Shown here: positions 6,501-13,517 of the stretch, piece by piece
How the letters are laid out: each line of letters starts with the position of its first letter
Position numbering within the stretch: position 1 is the first letter of the stretch
Source: an uncultured archaeon
Lineage (GTDB): Archaea > Nanobdellota > Nanobdellia > Woesearchaeales > ARS49
DNA: 25,455 nt
Reading direction: 5' to 3'
NCBI GenBank assembly: GCA_902385765.1
Contig: CABMGU010000031.1
Coordinates: 1 to 25,455 of the forward strand
Program-made: the position numbers and the translations under genes
The notes under the pieces: generated by a model
Databases searched by the model: none
Told to the model about the DNA's origin: nothing
The model's input: the letters and a program-made list of their open reading frames with translations, nothing else

Positions 6501-9500
6501 ATGGAAACAGGTGATACACCGACGACACAGCAGTTGGTAAGCCCTCAGGTAGCTAAATCTACGAAGATTACAAAGCTCGTGATGGATGGTTTCAAGAGTT
6601 TTGGCAAGTATACTGAGCTTTTGTTCGGTGATGATTTTAACGTCATTCTTGGTCCTAATGGAAGCGGCAAATCAAATGTTCTGGACGCGTTGTGCTTTGT
6701 TTTAGGAAAATCAAGTTCAAAGCAGTTAAGAGCAGAAAAAAGCTCAAACCTAATTTACAACGGTGGCAAGACCAAACAGCCATCAAAAGCAGCCGAAGTC
6801 AGTATTGTGTTTGACAACAAGAACAAGATATTTCCGTTGCCTGAAAACGAAATCAGGATTTCAAGAATTGTCAGGCAGGATGGCGCCAGCAAGTACAAGA
6901 TTAACGGCAAGACTAAGACGAGGCAGGAGATTATTGAATTGCTTGGCTCTGCGAAAATCAATCCTGATGGTTATAACATAATTCTGCAGGGCGACATAGT
7001 CCGCCTTGTTGAGATGAACACAGTTGAAAGACGGCAGTTGATAGAAGAAATCGCGGGCATTGGCGTGTATGAGGAGAAGAAACAGCAGGCTTTGAACGAG
7101 CTTCAGAAGGTTGGTGACAGGCTGAACGAAGCTGAAATCATTCTCAAGGAAAGAGAGACTTATCTGAAAGAGCTGAAGAAAGACAGAGACCAGGCGCTGA
7201 AATACAAGGATTTGAATGACAAGATTAAGCAGAACAAGGCAAGCTATCTGAAGAGAAACCTGAACAGGAAAGATGAGGAATTGAAGAAGCTTGAAGAGAA
7301 GAGCGGTTCTCACCAGGAAAAACTCACCAAACTGCAGGAGCAAATCAAAAGTCTGAGGGATGAGATTGCTCAGCACAAGCAGGCAATTAAGGATATTAAC
7401 AGTGAAATCGAGCGCAGGGGCGAAGTTGAGCAGATAAAAATTCAGAAGGAAGTTGAGCAGTTGAGGATTCAGCTTGCCACTCATAGGACGAGGATTAGTT
7501 CTTGTAAGACTGAGATTGAGCGTATCAGTCAGAGAAAGGAGCAGTTGCAGAAGAATTTGGAAGAAGTTGAAATAAAGATAAAAGAGTTGACTGAGCAAAA
7601 ACAAAGCCAGACAGCGCAGTTGCAGTCGTTGACTAAAACAATTGCTGAACTCGACCTTAAAATAAAGGAATTCAGGCAAAAGCATAATCTTGCAGAAGAA
7701 GCAGACATTGACAAGCAGTTTGAAGAATTGGATAAGAACGCAGAAGAGAAGCAGAGGGAAATTCAGATTCTTGTGGAAAAAAAGCAGGCTCTTGTTCGTG
7801 AAAAGGACAAGGCAGAATTCCAGATTGCCACAATGGATGAGAAGATATTGAAAGTCAAGGAACTGGAAGATGCTCATAAGGGTGATCTTGAAGTTTTGAA
7901 AAAGAACAAGGACCAGTTCAAGAAATTGGTTCTTGAGCTTAATGAGCTTTTGAATCAGGACAGCAAGGATGCGAATACTCTGGCAAAAAGCAGGGCAGAA
8001 CTGCACTCTTTGAGAGAAGATGAAAACAAGCTTAGCATCAAGCAGGCATCTGTTCAGGATAGCATTGCAGCGAATATTGCAGTCAAGAAAATCCTTGAGA
8101 ACAGGCAGAAGTTCGGTGAAGTTTATGGCACTGTTTCAGAGCTGGGCAGTTCTGAAAGCAAGTATGCATTGGCGTTGGAGATTGCTGCTTCGCAGAAGAT
8201 TCACAGTATTGTTGTGGATGATGACAAGACTGCATCAAATGCCATCAAGTTCCTGAAGCAGGGAAAGTTCGGTTTTGCCACATTCCTGCCTCTTAATAAA
8301 ATTAAGCCTGCGCCTCAGAAAGAAGAGCTGAAAAAACTTTCAAAAGAGAAAGGGGTTTATGGTTTTGCGATTGATTTGCTTGATTTTGATCTTAAGTTCA
8401 AGAATGTTTTCTCGCACGTGTTTGGAAACACGTTGGTTGTTGAGGACATTGAAACCGCGAGAAGAATTGGAGTTGGAGCGGCGAGAATGGTTACGCTTGA
8501 TGGAGATATTTGCGAGCATACCGGCGCGATGACTGGTGGTTTCAGGCAGAAGAAGACTGGGAGTTTCAAGGAAAAAGAGATAGAAGGCAGATTGGAGGAT
8601 GCGCGCAGTAAGATCGGGAACTTTGAGACAACTCTTAGCCAGCTCGAAAATTCAAGAAAGGAAAACGAGGATAAGATAGCAAGGCTGAGGGAGTTGAAGG
8701 CAAATGTTGAAGGCGAGATAATCAAGCAGGAAAAGAGCCTTCATTTGGATGTTGGCGATTTGGAATCGACAAGGAATTACAAGGAAGAGCTTGCAAAGAC
8801 AATTACTCAGATTTCAAAAGATCTTGAAAAATTGGAAGAGGACATAACAATTCAGACAAAGTCGCTTACTGATTTGAAGATAGAGAAGCAGACCATCAGG
8901 AATAAGATTACAGAGTTGAGAAATCCGAGAGTTCTTGCAGAGTTGAACGCATTTGAAGAAAAAAGAAGACAGCTCGACCAGGAAAAGACAAGGATTGATG
9001 CTGACCAGAAGAATATAGACGTTCAACTGACTGACATTCTTGGCAGGGATAGCGAAAATATGCAGAAGCTATTCAAGGATATGGAGAAAGAGGAAGGTGC
9101 GTTTGCGAAAGAGATTGATGATCTTGATAAGCTTGCAAAGTCGCAGGAGGAAGAACTTGGTAAGAAGGAAAATGAGCAGGCTCAGTTTTTCAGCCAGTTC
9201 AAGGGTTTGTTTGAGAAGCGAAACAAGTTGGGTGATGAAGCTAATCTGAAGGAGACAAAAATCCTTGGCATTGATGAGAATTCAAGAAAGGAAGAGATGT
9301 CGTTGAACACGCTTTCTATTGAGGAGGCGAGAGTTAAGGCAGAGATTGCTGGAATTACTGCGGAATTCGAGCAGTATGCTGGTGTTGAGTTGAATATGGA
9401 GAAGCCTGAAGAGCAGTTGAAGAAGGAGATTAATGATTTTGAGCGTATGATGGTTAATATCGGCAATGTGAATATGCGTGCTTTGGAGATTTATGAGACT

Positions 9501-10052
9501 GTTGAGAGGGAATACGGCGGATTGCTGGACAAGAAGAACGTCTTGATGAAGGAAAAAGATGATGTTGTCAGGCTGATGAATGAGATTGAGGCAAACAAGA
9601 AAGATTTGTTTATGAGAAGTTTGGATGCGGTGGATGGTCAGTTTAGAAGGATATTCGGGCAGCTGACAACCAAAGGAGAGGCTTATCTTGAATTGGAGAA
9701 CAAGCAGGACCCGTTTGCAGAAGGGCTGAGAATCAATGTTAAGATTACCGGCAATAAATTCTTGGACATTAGGAGTTTGAGTGGCGGAGAAAAGACAATG
9801 ACTGCTTTGGCGTTCTTGTTCGCTATTCAGGAGCACGAGCCTGCAACTTTCTATGTTTTGGATGAAGTTGATGCTGCTCTGGACAAGCATAATAGTGAAA
9901 AGCTGGCAAAGCTTATCAGAAGCTATTGTTCAAAAGCGCAGTATGTTGTGATTTCCCACAATGACGCCATAATATCAGAAGCAGATATTCTTTACGGCGT
10001 AAGTATGAATCAGGAAGCTGGCTTGAGCAATGTTGTCAGCTTGAAAATGTGA
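6501..10052 (+). CDS. smc: Chromosome segregation ATPase SMC
   Basis: A 1183-residue SMC protein that dimerises at its hinge and organises and separates chromosomes. The head N-half has Walker A GPNGSGKS at about 51-58. A long coiled coil (about 165-500) is rich in Glu, Lys, Gln and Leu. The hinge spans about 520-660 (KFGEVYGTVSELG onwards, with glycines near GDICEHTGAMTGGF). A second coiled coil runs to about 1000. The C-terminal head has the signature LSGGEKTMTALAF near 1093 and Walker B FYVLDEVDAALD near 1116-1127. Length is typical. The kleisin partners ScpA/ScpB are not in the window. The ATG at 6501 is chosen over a GTG at 6495 by promoter spacing. The end overlaps the converging glycosyltransferase gene by 17 bp. 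Confidence 0.98.
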   Translation: METGDTPTTQQLVSPQVAKSTKITKLVMDGFKSFGKYTELLFGDDFNVILGPNGSGKSNVLDALCFVLGKSSSKQLRAEKSSNLIYNGGKTKQPSKAAEVSIVFDNKNKIFPLPENEIRISRIVRQDGASKYKINGKTKTRQEIIELLGSAKINPDGYNIILQGDIVRLVEMNTVERRQLIEEIAGIGVYEEKKQQALNELQKVGDRLNEAEIILKERETYLKELKKDRDQALKYKDLNDKIKQNKASYLKRNLNRKDEELKKLEEKSGSHQEKLTKLQEQIKSLRDEIAQHKQAIKDINSEIERRGEVEQIKIQKEVEQLRIQLATHRTRISSCKTEIERISQRKEQLQKNLEEVEIKIKELTEQKQSQTAQLQSLTKTIAELDLKIKEFRQKHNLAEEADIDKQFEELDKNAEEKQREIQILVEKKQALVREKDKAEFQIATMDEKILKVKELEDAHKGDLEVLKKNKDQFKKLVLELNELLNQDSKDANTLAKSRAELHSLREDENKLSIKQASVQDSIAANIAVKKILENRQKFGEVYGTVSELGSSESKYALALEIAASQKIHSIVVDDDKTASNAIKFLKQGKFGFATFLPLNKIKPAPQKEELKKLSKEKGVYGFAIDLLDFDLKFKNVFSHVFGNTLVVEDIETARRIGVGAARMVTLDGDICEHTGAMTGGFRQKKTGSFKEKEIEGRLEDARSKIGNFETTLSQLENSRKENEDKIARLRELKANVEGEIIKQEKSLHLDVGDLESTRNYKEELAKTITQISKDLEKLEEDITIQTKSLTDLKIEKQTIRNKITELRNPRVLAELNAFEEKRRQLDQEKTRIDADQKNIDVQLTDILGRDSENMQKLFKDMEKEEGAFAKEIDDLDKLAKSQEEELGKKENEQAQFFSQFKGLFEKRNKLGDEANLKETKILGIDENSRKEEMSLNTLSIEEARVKAEIAGITAEFEQYAGVELNMEKPEEQLKKEINDFERMMVNIGNVNMRALEIYETVEREYGGLLDKKNVLMKEKDDVVRLMNEIEANKKDLFMRSLDAVDGQFRRIFGQLTTKGEAYLELENKQDPFAEGLRINVKITGNKFLDIRSLSGGEKTMTALAFLFAIQEHEPATFYVLDEVDAALDKHNSEKLAKLIRSYCSKAQYVVISHNDAIISEADILYGVSMNQEAGLSNVVSLKM

Positions 10053-11145
10053 ATAGTATTTTCTTGATTTTTTCAGCAGTTACATCCCAGGAATAATTCT
10101 TTACGATCGTGTTTCTTGCTTCTTTGCCAAGTGATTTTCTTATTTTCGGATGTTTCAGCAGATAGATGAGCCGGTTAACAAGTTCGTCAACGTCTTGTCT
10201 GGCGAACAATAGTCCGTTCTTTTTATCAACGACATACTCCCTGATGTTTCCGACAGGAGTGACTATTACAGGCAATCCTGCTGACATGGCTTCCATTGTT
10301 GCTAATGAGGATGTTTCTGTCAGGCTTGGCAGTACGAAAATGTCCATTGCCTGCAGGTATGGAACAACATCATCCCGTCTTCCTGCTCTTATCACGCTTC
10401 TGGATGGCGGGATTTCTTTTTCAAGTCCTTCTCCTACTATCAGGAGTACTGTGTGGCGGTATTTTGTGTGTATTTTTTGGAATGCCTGGTGCAGTGTGGG
10501 CAGGTCTTTTTCTCTTGCGATTCTTCCGCAAAAGCCTATTACGCGTCTGCCTTCAAGTCCGATTTTTCTTTTTGCATCGGTTTTTGATTTTGGCGGTGCA
10601 AAGATGGATACAGGAATTCCCAGGTGTACTACTTCTTTTTTTGTGTGAATCTTGTTTCCTGACAATAAATCAGCAACTTCGTTTGAGGGCACGAGCAGTA
10701 ATGCGCATTTGTTGTATAGTCTTCTTGCGAGCATTCTGACAAACCATTCTGCCAGGAATTTCGGGCGTTTGATTGCTCTTTTTGCCAGTTCCCAGTCTAT
10801 GCTGTGGATGTAGCTTACGACTGGTTTCTTGAACTTGTGAGCGATATTGATGCCTGCTCTGCCTACAGGTCCGATTGTCTGGTTGAAAACAACATCTGCT
10901 TCTCGTATTATTTTTTCCATTATTGTTGTTTCAGGTCTGCAGAAGTGGATGTCTCCGAACTGTATGTTTATCAGCGGGAATCGTACAATCCTGGCGCCTT
11001 TGATTAATGGTATTCTGCCTGGAAACTTCGGTGCGAATACTGTTATCTGCGCATGTTTTGCGAGCTCAGGCAGTAGTATGGATAAGAATCTTGCAATTCC
11101 GTCCCATCTTGGAAGGAAACAATCTGTTGTGATTACGATTTTCAT
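10036..11145 (-). CDS. GT4-family glycosyltransferase
   Basis: A 369-residue GT-B glycosyltransferase that should transfer a sugar from a nucleotide donor, probably to a lipid or surface glycan. The N-terminal MKIVITTDCFLPRWDGIARF is typical of GT4 enzymes and fixes the start. The C-terminal domain holds GFCGRIAREKDLPTLHQAF and the E-x7-E motif ETSSLATMEA at about residues 275-283, followed by GLPVIVTP. The frame is open upstream, but that part reads through a cloverleaf repeat and is not protein-like. GAGG lies 8 nt before the ATG. It follows the PIG-L-type deacetylase on the same strand, so both may act in one pathway, for example deacetylation and elongation of a GlcNAc-containing lipid or glycan. 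Acceptor and donor are unknown. Confidence 0.9.
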   Translation of the reverse strand: MKIVITTDCFLPRWDGIARFLSILLPELAKHAQITVFAPKFPGRIPLIKGARIVRFPLINIQFGDIHFCRPETTIMEKIIREADVVFNQTIGPVGRAGINIAHKFKKPVVSYIHSIDWELAKRAIKRPKFLAEWFVRMLARRLYNKCALLLVPSNEVADLLSGNKIHTKKEVVHLGIPVSIFAPPKSKTDAKRKIGLEGRRVIGFCGRIAREKDLPTLHQAFQKIHTKYRHTVLLIVGEGLEKEIPPSRSVIRAGRRDDVVPYLQAMDIFVLPSLTETSSLATMEAMSAGLPVIVTPVGNIREYVVDKKNGLLFARQDVDELVNRLIYLLKHPKIRKSLGKEARNTIVKNYSWDVTAEKIKKILFTFSS

Positions 11146-11155
11146 TTGCCACGCC

Positions 11156-11240
11156 TCGCCGCGCTTGGGCAAGCCCAAGTTGCTTTTTTCTCCCCTTGCA
11201 AGGCGTGGGGAGAAGAAAAGCAAGTCGAAGACCGCGGCGA
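11156..11240. repeat. Cloverleaf element 1 (85 bp, three hairpins with closing stem)
   Basis: The ends pair perfectly over 8 bp (TCGCCGCG at 11156-11163 with CGCGGCGA at 11233-11240). Three hairpins follow without spare bases: CTTGGGC-aa-GCCCAAG (11164-11179), a long arm TTGCTTTTTTCTCCCC (11180-11195) with 11207-11223 holding one bulge and one G-T pair, and GTC-gaa-GAC (11224-11232). The central core reads TTCTCCCC-TTGCAAGGCGT-GGGGAGAA. It is GC-rich at the ends and lies in the intercistronic space of the PIG-L/GT4 pair, directly before the GT4 start. It is a tRNA-sized cloverleaf but has no tRNA sequence signatures. Confidence 0.85.
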
Positions 11241-11251
11241 TTTATTATTTT

Positions 11252-11896
11252 TCATTTTAGTTTGTAGAACACCTCTGCGTAGGTGTATCCGTTGACCAGT
11301 CCTGATATTAGGTCTTTCAGTATCATTTTCCATAGCAAGGCCCATATCGTGATGGTCTGGCTTTTGTGTATGAGGAATGCTTTGATTTTTGTGTTGAACG
11401 TGTCAGTCACGTTTACTACTATTCTTGGCAGGTTGCGGTGTCTGATTTTTACCAGTGACCAGACGTCGAAGGAATAAACCGGGCATTTGATTGTTCCTTT
11501 GTCTATGAGTTTCATTATGAGCCTGTATACTGCTCTGTGGTCTGGATGGAGGTCGTCTACCCCGTGTGTGAAAATTTTGGATGGTTTTTCCTTGCTGATT
11601 ATCCAGGCTAGTTTGCCTGCAATGTCTCTTTTTTTGAATTCTTCATCAAAGTGTCCTTCTTTTATGCTGAGGTATGCTATTCCGCTTCCTCCGAGAATTT
11701 TGTCTGCTTTGAGGCTTTCCTTTACTCGCTTTTCTATCACTACTTCTTTTCTTAGATAGGGATGTGACATCTCTCCGAATGAGCAGATGATTGTTCTGAT
11801 GCGTTTGCCTTCAAGCGCGTATTTCGCCAGTGTTGCGCCTGCTCCTACAATGTGGTCATCGTTATGGGCTGCTATTGTCAGTATTGTTTCTTTCAT
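11252..11896 (-). CDS. PIG-L/LmbE-family N-acetylglucosamine deacetylase-like protein
   Basis: A 214-residue zinc-dependent deacetylase of the PIG-L/LmbE superfamily, whose members remove acetyl groups from GlcNAc-type substrates. The first metal motif is AHNDDHIVGAG (residues 10-20), with Asn where most members have Pro in AHPDD. The second is DDLHPDHRAVYR, with His117 and His120. The C-terminus (about 160-214) is more hydrophobic and may contact a membrane or lipid substrate. A TATA box at 11920-11927 gives a leaderless start at 11896. The next gene on the strand is the GT4 glycosyltransferase, so a shared lipid or glycan pathway is likely. The true substrate is unknown. Confidence 0.88.
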   Translation of the reverse strand: MKETILTIAAHNDDHIVGAGATLAKYALEGKRIRTIICSFGEMSHPYLRKEVVIEKRVKESLKADKILGGSGIAYLSIKEGHFDEEFKKRDIAGKLAWIISKEKPSKIFTHGVDDLHPDHRAVYRLIMKLIDKGTIKCPVYSFDVWSLVKIRHRNLPRIVVNVTDTFNTKIKAFLIHKSQTITIWALLWKMILKDLISGLVNGYTYAEVFYKLK

Positions 11897-11919
11897 ACGT
11901 TTGATGGTAGAATAAGGGT

Positions 11920-11927
11920 TTTTAAAA
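11920..11927 (-). promoter_or_regulatory. TATA box of PIG-L/GT4 operon
   Basis: TTTTAAAA is centred 27 nt before the ATG at 11896. The tRNA-Gly terminator T-run lies immediately upstream. Confidence 0.55.
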
Positions 11928-11934
11928 GTATGCT

Positions 11935-11942
11935 GAAAAAAA
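11935..11942 (-). terminator. T-run terminator after tRNA-Gly
   Basis: On the minus strand a seven-T run starts 3 nt after the discriminator base of tRNA-Gly. It is a plausible archaeal terminator and separates the tRNA from the PIG-L promoter. Confidence 0.6.
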
Positions 11943-11964
11943 TATGCGTCGGCCGGGATTCGAA

Positions 11965-11994
11965 ATTCCGAACGTCCAGTCCTCTGAGACGTTT
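11965..11994 (-). other. Predicted non-canonical intron in tRNA-Gly T arm (30 nt, position 53/54)
   Basis: The intron carries a perfect 6-bp hairpin, AACGTC/GACGTT. Exon TCCG pairs with intron CGGA as a 4-bp central helix. The 3-nt bulges are GGA (5' side) and ATT (3' side). Cutting after the second bulge base leaves exon ends CCGGG and TTCGAAT, which is exactly a normal T stem and T loop. The full 3-4-3 fit makes this the best supported of the three introns. Confidence 0.82.
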
Positions 11995-12009
11995 CCCGGA
12001 TAGTCAGCT

Positions 12010-12038
12010 TGCTTTAGGCAAGCCATTCCCGTTGCCTA
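12010..12038 (-). other. Predicted canonical intron in tRNA-Gly anticodon loop (29 nt, position 37/38)
   Basis: The intron holds a 6-bp hairpin, AGGCAA/TTGCCT. Exon CTTC faces intron AAAG with three pairs and one C-A mismatch. The flanking 3-nt bulges are CAT and CAA. Cuts after the second bulge base fall at the canonical 37/38 site and restore the loop CTTCCAA. Confidence 0.82.
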
Positions 12039-12100
12039 TGGAAGGCTGAAGTCATGCCGTTAGACCACCGACGCATATGAAAAGAAACCTATAGTTACGG

Positions 12101-12108
12101 TATAAAAA
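12101..12108 (-). promoter_or_regulatory. TATA box of tRNA-Gly
   Basis: TATAAAAA on the plus strand (TTTTTATA on minus). A 26-nt spacing puts the start near 12078, just before the tRNA 5' end at 12074. The box lies only 8 bp beyond the stop codon of the DHH gene. Confidence 0.6.
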
Positions 12109-12115
12109 TATATCG

Positions 12116-13153
12116 CTAAAGCTTCAGCTCCTTCCTTAAATTTTCCAGAAACTGTTTGAAGTTTTCTTTCTTGATTGCTGCTCCGCAGGCTTGCTCGTGT
12201 CCTCCTCCGTAGCCTTCAACCCCTATTAGTGCTCTTTCCAGTGCTTTCGCCAAATTTATCTTGCCGGGAGCTCTGAGAGAACAGCGGACTTCTCCTGCTC
12301 TTTCCCTGCCTACAATTATTATTTTGTTCAGCTTGTACAACAGCTCATTTGACAGGTCTTTTGTCAGGCTCAGCTTGTCGTCAGCATATGTGTAAACAAA
12401 CAGCTTGTCATCAGAATCGTGCTTAAGAGCATTTGAAAGCATTTGTTCATATTCTTTGTTGACTTCCTGGTATTTTTTCCATAAAAGTTTTGCTTGCGGT
12501 GTGCGTTGCTCCAGTATGTCGTATGGGTCGTCTATTCGAGTCAAAATTTTGACTGATTTGACAACGTCTGCCATTGAGCCTTTCAGGTTGAATGAGAATA
12601 CTTTTACCAAAGTGCCGATTGGCGAATTAAAGAGTGCATCCTGCACGTTTATGCAGTTTTTTGGCAGTAGTTCAGATGCCTGCTGGAATTCTGTTGCAAA
12701 ATCAGGGAAATACCAGTCTCCTATTGAGCCGACAACTGCTATCCACAAATCCTGAGGTCGCTCCTCACCAACCACTTGCCACATCATTACTGGTGTTGGT
12801 GTGTTTATTCCTCTTTTTTGCGGATTGAAATATTTCACTCTGTCTCTTTCCAGCACAGAGTGGTGGTCTATCCATATTACTGGCACTTTTACTGCGTCGA
12901 TGAATTCCTGTTCGACCATTGCAACGTCAAGAATGAAAATTTTGTCAGCCCCGAATTCCTCAGCTTTTCTTGCGTACGGTTCTGCTGTTACTCTCGGGTA
13001 TGCTTTGACTGGAAGTCCTCTGCCTTCTCTCACAAGGCGGTAGCATAATAGGAAGCTTGCAAGCCCATCCGGGTCATCGTGGAAGATGAAGAGCGGTCTG
13101 GCACAGTTTGTCAGTTCTTCTTTTAGGTTTGCAGTTTCCTGTGTTGTGAGCAT
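12116..13153 (-). CDS. DHH/DHHA1-family phosphoesterase (RecJ-like)
   Basis: A 345-residue DHH phosphoesterase. Metal-binding motifs are HDDPDG (25-30), ILDVA with Asp76, IDHHSV (Asp96-His97-His98) and GSIGDWY (Asp146). A DHHA1 nucleic-acid-binding domain ends in GYGGGHEQACGA near 314-325. The family includes archaeal RecJ-like exonucleases, such as the GINS-associated nuclease, and oligonucleotide or cyclic-dinucleotide phosphodiesterases. The short length and the GGGH motif fit the archaeal RecJ-like group, but the substrate is not certain. The frame stays open to 13345, but the extra N-terminus is Arg/Lys-rich and runs antisense to the microprotein. The ATG at 13153 is 26 nt from a TATA box and gives the family-like N-terminus. 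Confidence 0.9.
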   Translation of the reverse strand: MLTTQETANLKEELTNCARPLFIFHDDPDGLASFLLCYRLVREGRGLPVKAYPRVTAEPYARKAEEFGADKIFILDVAMVEQEFIDAVKVPVIWIDHHSVLERDRVKYFNPQKRGINTPTPVMMWQVVGEERPQDLWIAVVGSIGDWYFPDFATEFQQASELLPKNCINVQDALFNSPIGTLVKVFSFNLKGSMADVVKSVKILTRIDDPYDILEQRTPQAKLLWKKYQEVNKEYEQMLSNALKHDSDDKLFVYTYADDKLSLTKDLSNELLYKLNKIIIVGRERAGEVRCSLRAPGKINLAKALERALIGVEGYGGGHEQACGAAIKKENFKQFLENLRKELKL

Positions 13154-13175
13154 GCTTAAATGCTTCTTAAAAGGC

Positions 13176-13183
13176 TTTAAAAA
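13176..13183 (-). promoter_or_regulatory. TATA box of DHH gene
   Basis: TTTAAAAA on the plus strand (TTTTTAAA on minus), centred 26 nt before the ATG at 13153. This decides the start of the DHH gene. Confidence 0.6.
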
Positions 13184-13197
13184 CCTATCTGGAAAAG

Positions 13198-13206
13198 TAT
13201 ATAAAT
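13198..13206 (+). promoter_or_regulatory. TATA box of Cys-rich microprotein gene
   Basis: TATATAAAT is centred 27 nt before the ATG at 13229, the same leaderless spacing as in established genes of the window. Confidence 0.6.
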
Positions 13207-13228
13207 TACAAATATCAGAATTAGCATT

Positions 13229-13363
13229 ATGACCGTCTGCGAGAAATGCCATTGTCATAAGGTGTTTGGGAGCAAGTGCTGGTTTTTTTGGGAGAGAAAG
13301 AAGACTTGCACGCAGTTCAAGGGAACGCCTGAGGACGAGCCTCATTTTTTCGAAGATTTCTGA
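13229..13363 (+). CDS. 44-residue Cys-rich microprotein (putative zinc binder)
   Basis: A short gene encoding 44 residues, starting MTVCEKCHCHKVFGSKCW and ending EDEPHFFEDF. It has cysteines at 4, 7, 9, 17 and 27 and histidines at 8 and 10, so CxxCxC plus a later Cys could bind zinc or another metal. The middle is basic (WERKKTC) and the end acidic. It matches no family I know. Support comes from a clean TATA box at leaderless distance, a divergent layout with the DHH gene and the dense Cys pattern, which is unlikely in random sequence. It is followed by cloverleaf element 2 and then the Nre gene. Nre proteins usually carry an N-terminal Cys-rich finger that is missing here, so a trans-acting finger is possible but speculative. 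Confidence 0.65.
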   Translation: MTVCEKCHCHKVFGSKCWFFWERKKTCTQFKGTPEDEPHFFEDF

Positions 13364-13378
13364 GTAATTTCATAACTG

Positions 13379-13466
13379 CCGCTCTGCCTCAAGCCAGCTT
13401 GAGGTGAATTTATCTCTCCCTACGCGGGCAAGGGAGAGATAAATTCAGTCTGTAAGACCAGAGCGG
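13379..13466. repeat. Cloverleaf element 2 (88 bp, three hairpins with closing stem)
   Basis: The closing stem is perfect over 7 bp (CCGCTCT at 13379-13385 with AGAGCGG at 13460-13466). Arm 1 is CCTCAAG-ccag-CTTGAGG (13387-13404) plus a G-T pair. Arm 2 is a perfect 15-bp hairpin, GAATTTATCTCTCCC (13406-13420) with its complement at 13432-13446, loop TACGCGGGCAA. Arm 3 is GTCT-gta-AGAC (13448-13458). Only two junction bases stay unpaired. Layout and arm order match element 1, but most stem sequences differ. The core of arm 2 is the element 1 core in the opposite orientation. It lies between the microprotein and nre genes. Confidence 0.85.
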
Positions 13467-13487
13467 AAGAACTTCGGCACGGAAATC

Positions 13488-13497
13488 AATATAAATT
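13488..13497 (+). promoter_or_regulatory. TATA box of nre gene
   Basis: AATATAAATT is centred about 26 nt before the ATG at 13518. It supports that start over an upstream TTG in the same frame. Confidence 0.55.
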
Positions 13498-13517
13498 TGT
13501 GAGATTTGTTCTGTTTT

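Larger units (their letters stand above)
11945..12074 (-). tRNA. tRNA-Gly(UCC) with two introns
   Basis: The acceptor stem is GCGTCGG/CCGACGC and the discriminator is A73. The D arm is GTC-taacggcat-GAC. The anticodon stem TCAGC/GCTGA closes a loop that reads CTTCCAA once a 29-nt insert is removed, giving anticodon TCC. The T stem CCGGG/CCCGG and T loop TTCGAAT are also split, by a 30-nt insert. Removing both leaves a 71-nt tRNA with all expected features. Both inserts can be drawn as bulge-helix-bulge-like structures whose cut sites give exactly these exon ends. A TATA box lies at 12101-12108 and a T-run terminator follows the gene. Confidence 0.92.

Noticed and set aside
6861..8006. Long minus-strand open frame of about 380 codons inside smc
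   Set aside because: It is antisense to the coiled coil of SMC. The Leu/Phe-rich translation is the expected shadow of Glu/Lys/Gln codons, and there is no promoter or family resemblance.
11146..11223. N-terminal extension of the GT4 protein
   Set aside because: It translates the cloverleaf repeat. The true N-terminus MKIVITTDCF is typical for the family.
13154..13345. N-terminal extension of the DHH protein
   Set aside because: The extra residues are low-complexity and not family-like, cross the TATA box, and are antisense to the microprotein. The ATG at 13153 fits promoter spacing.
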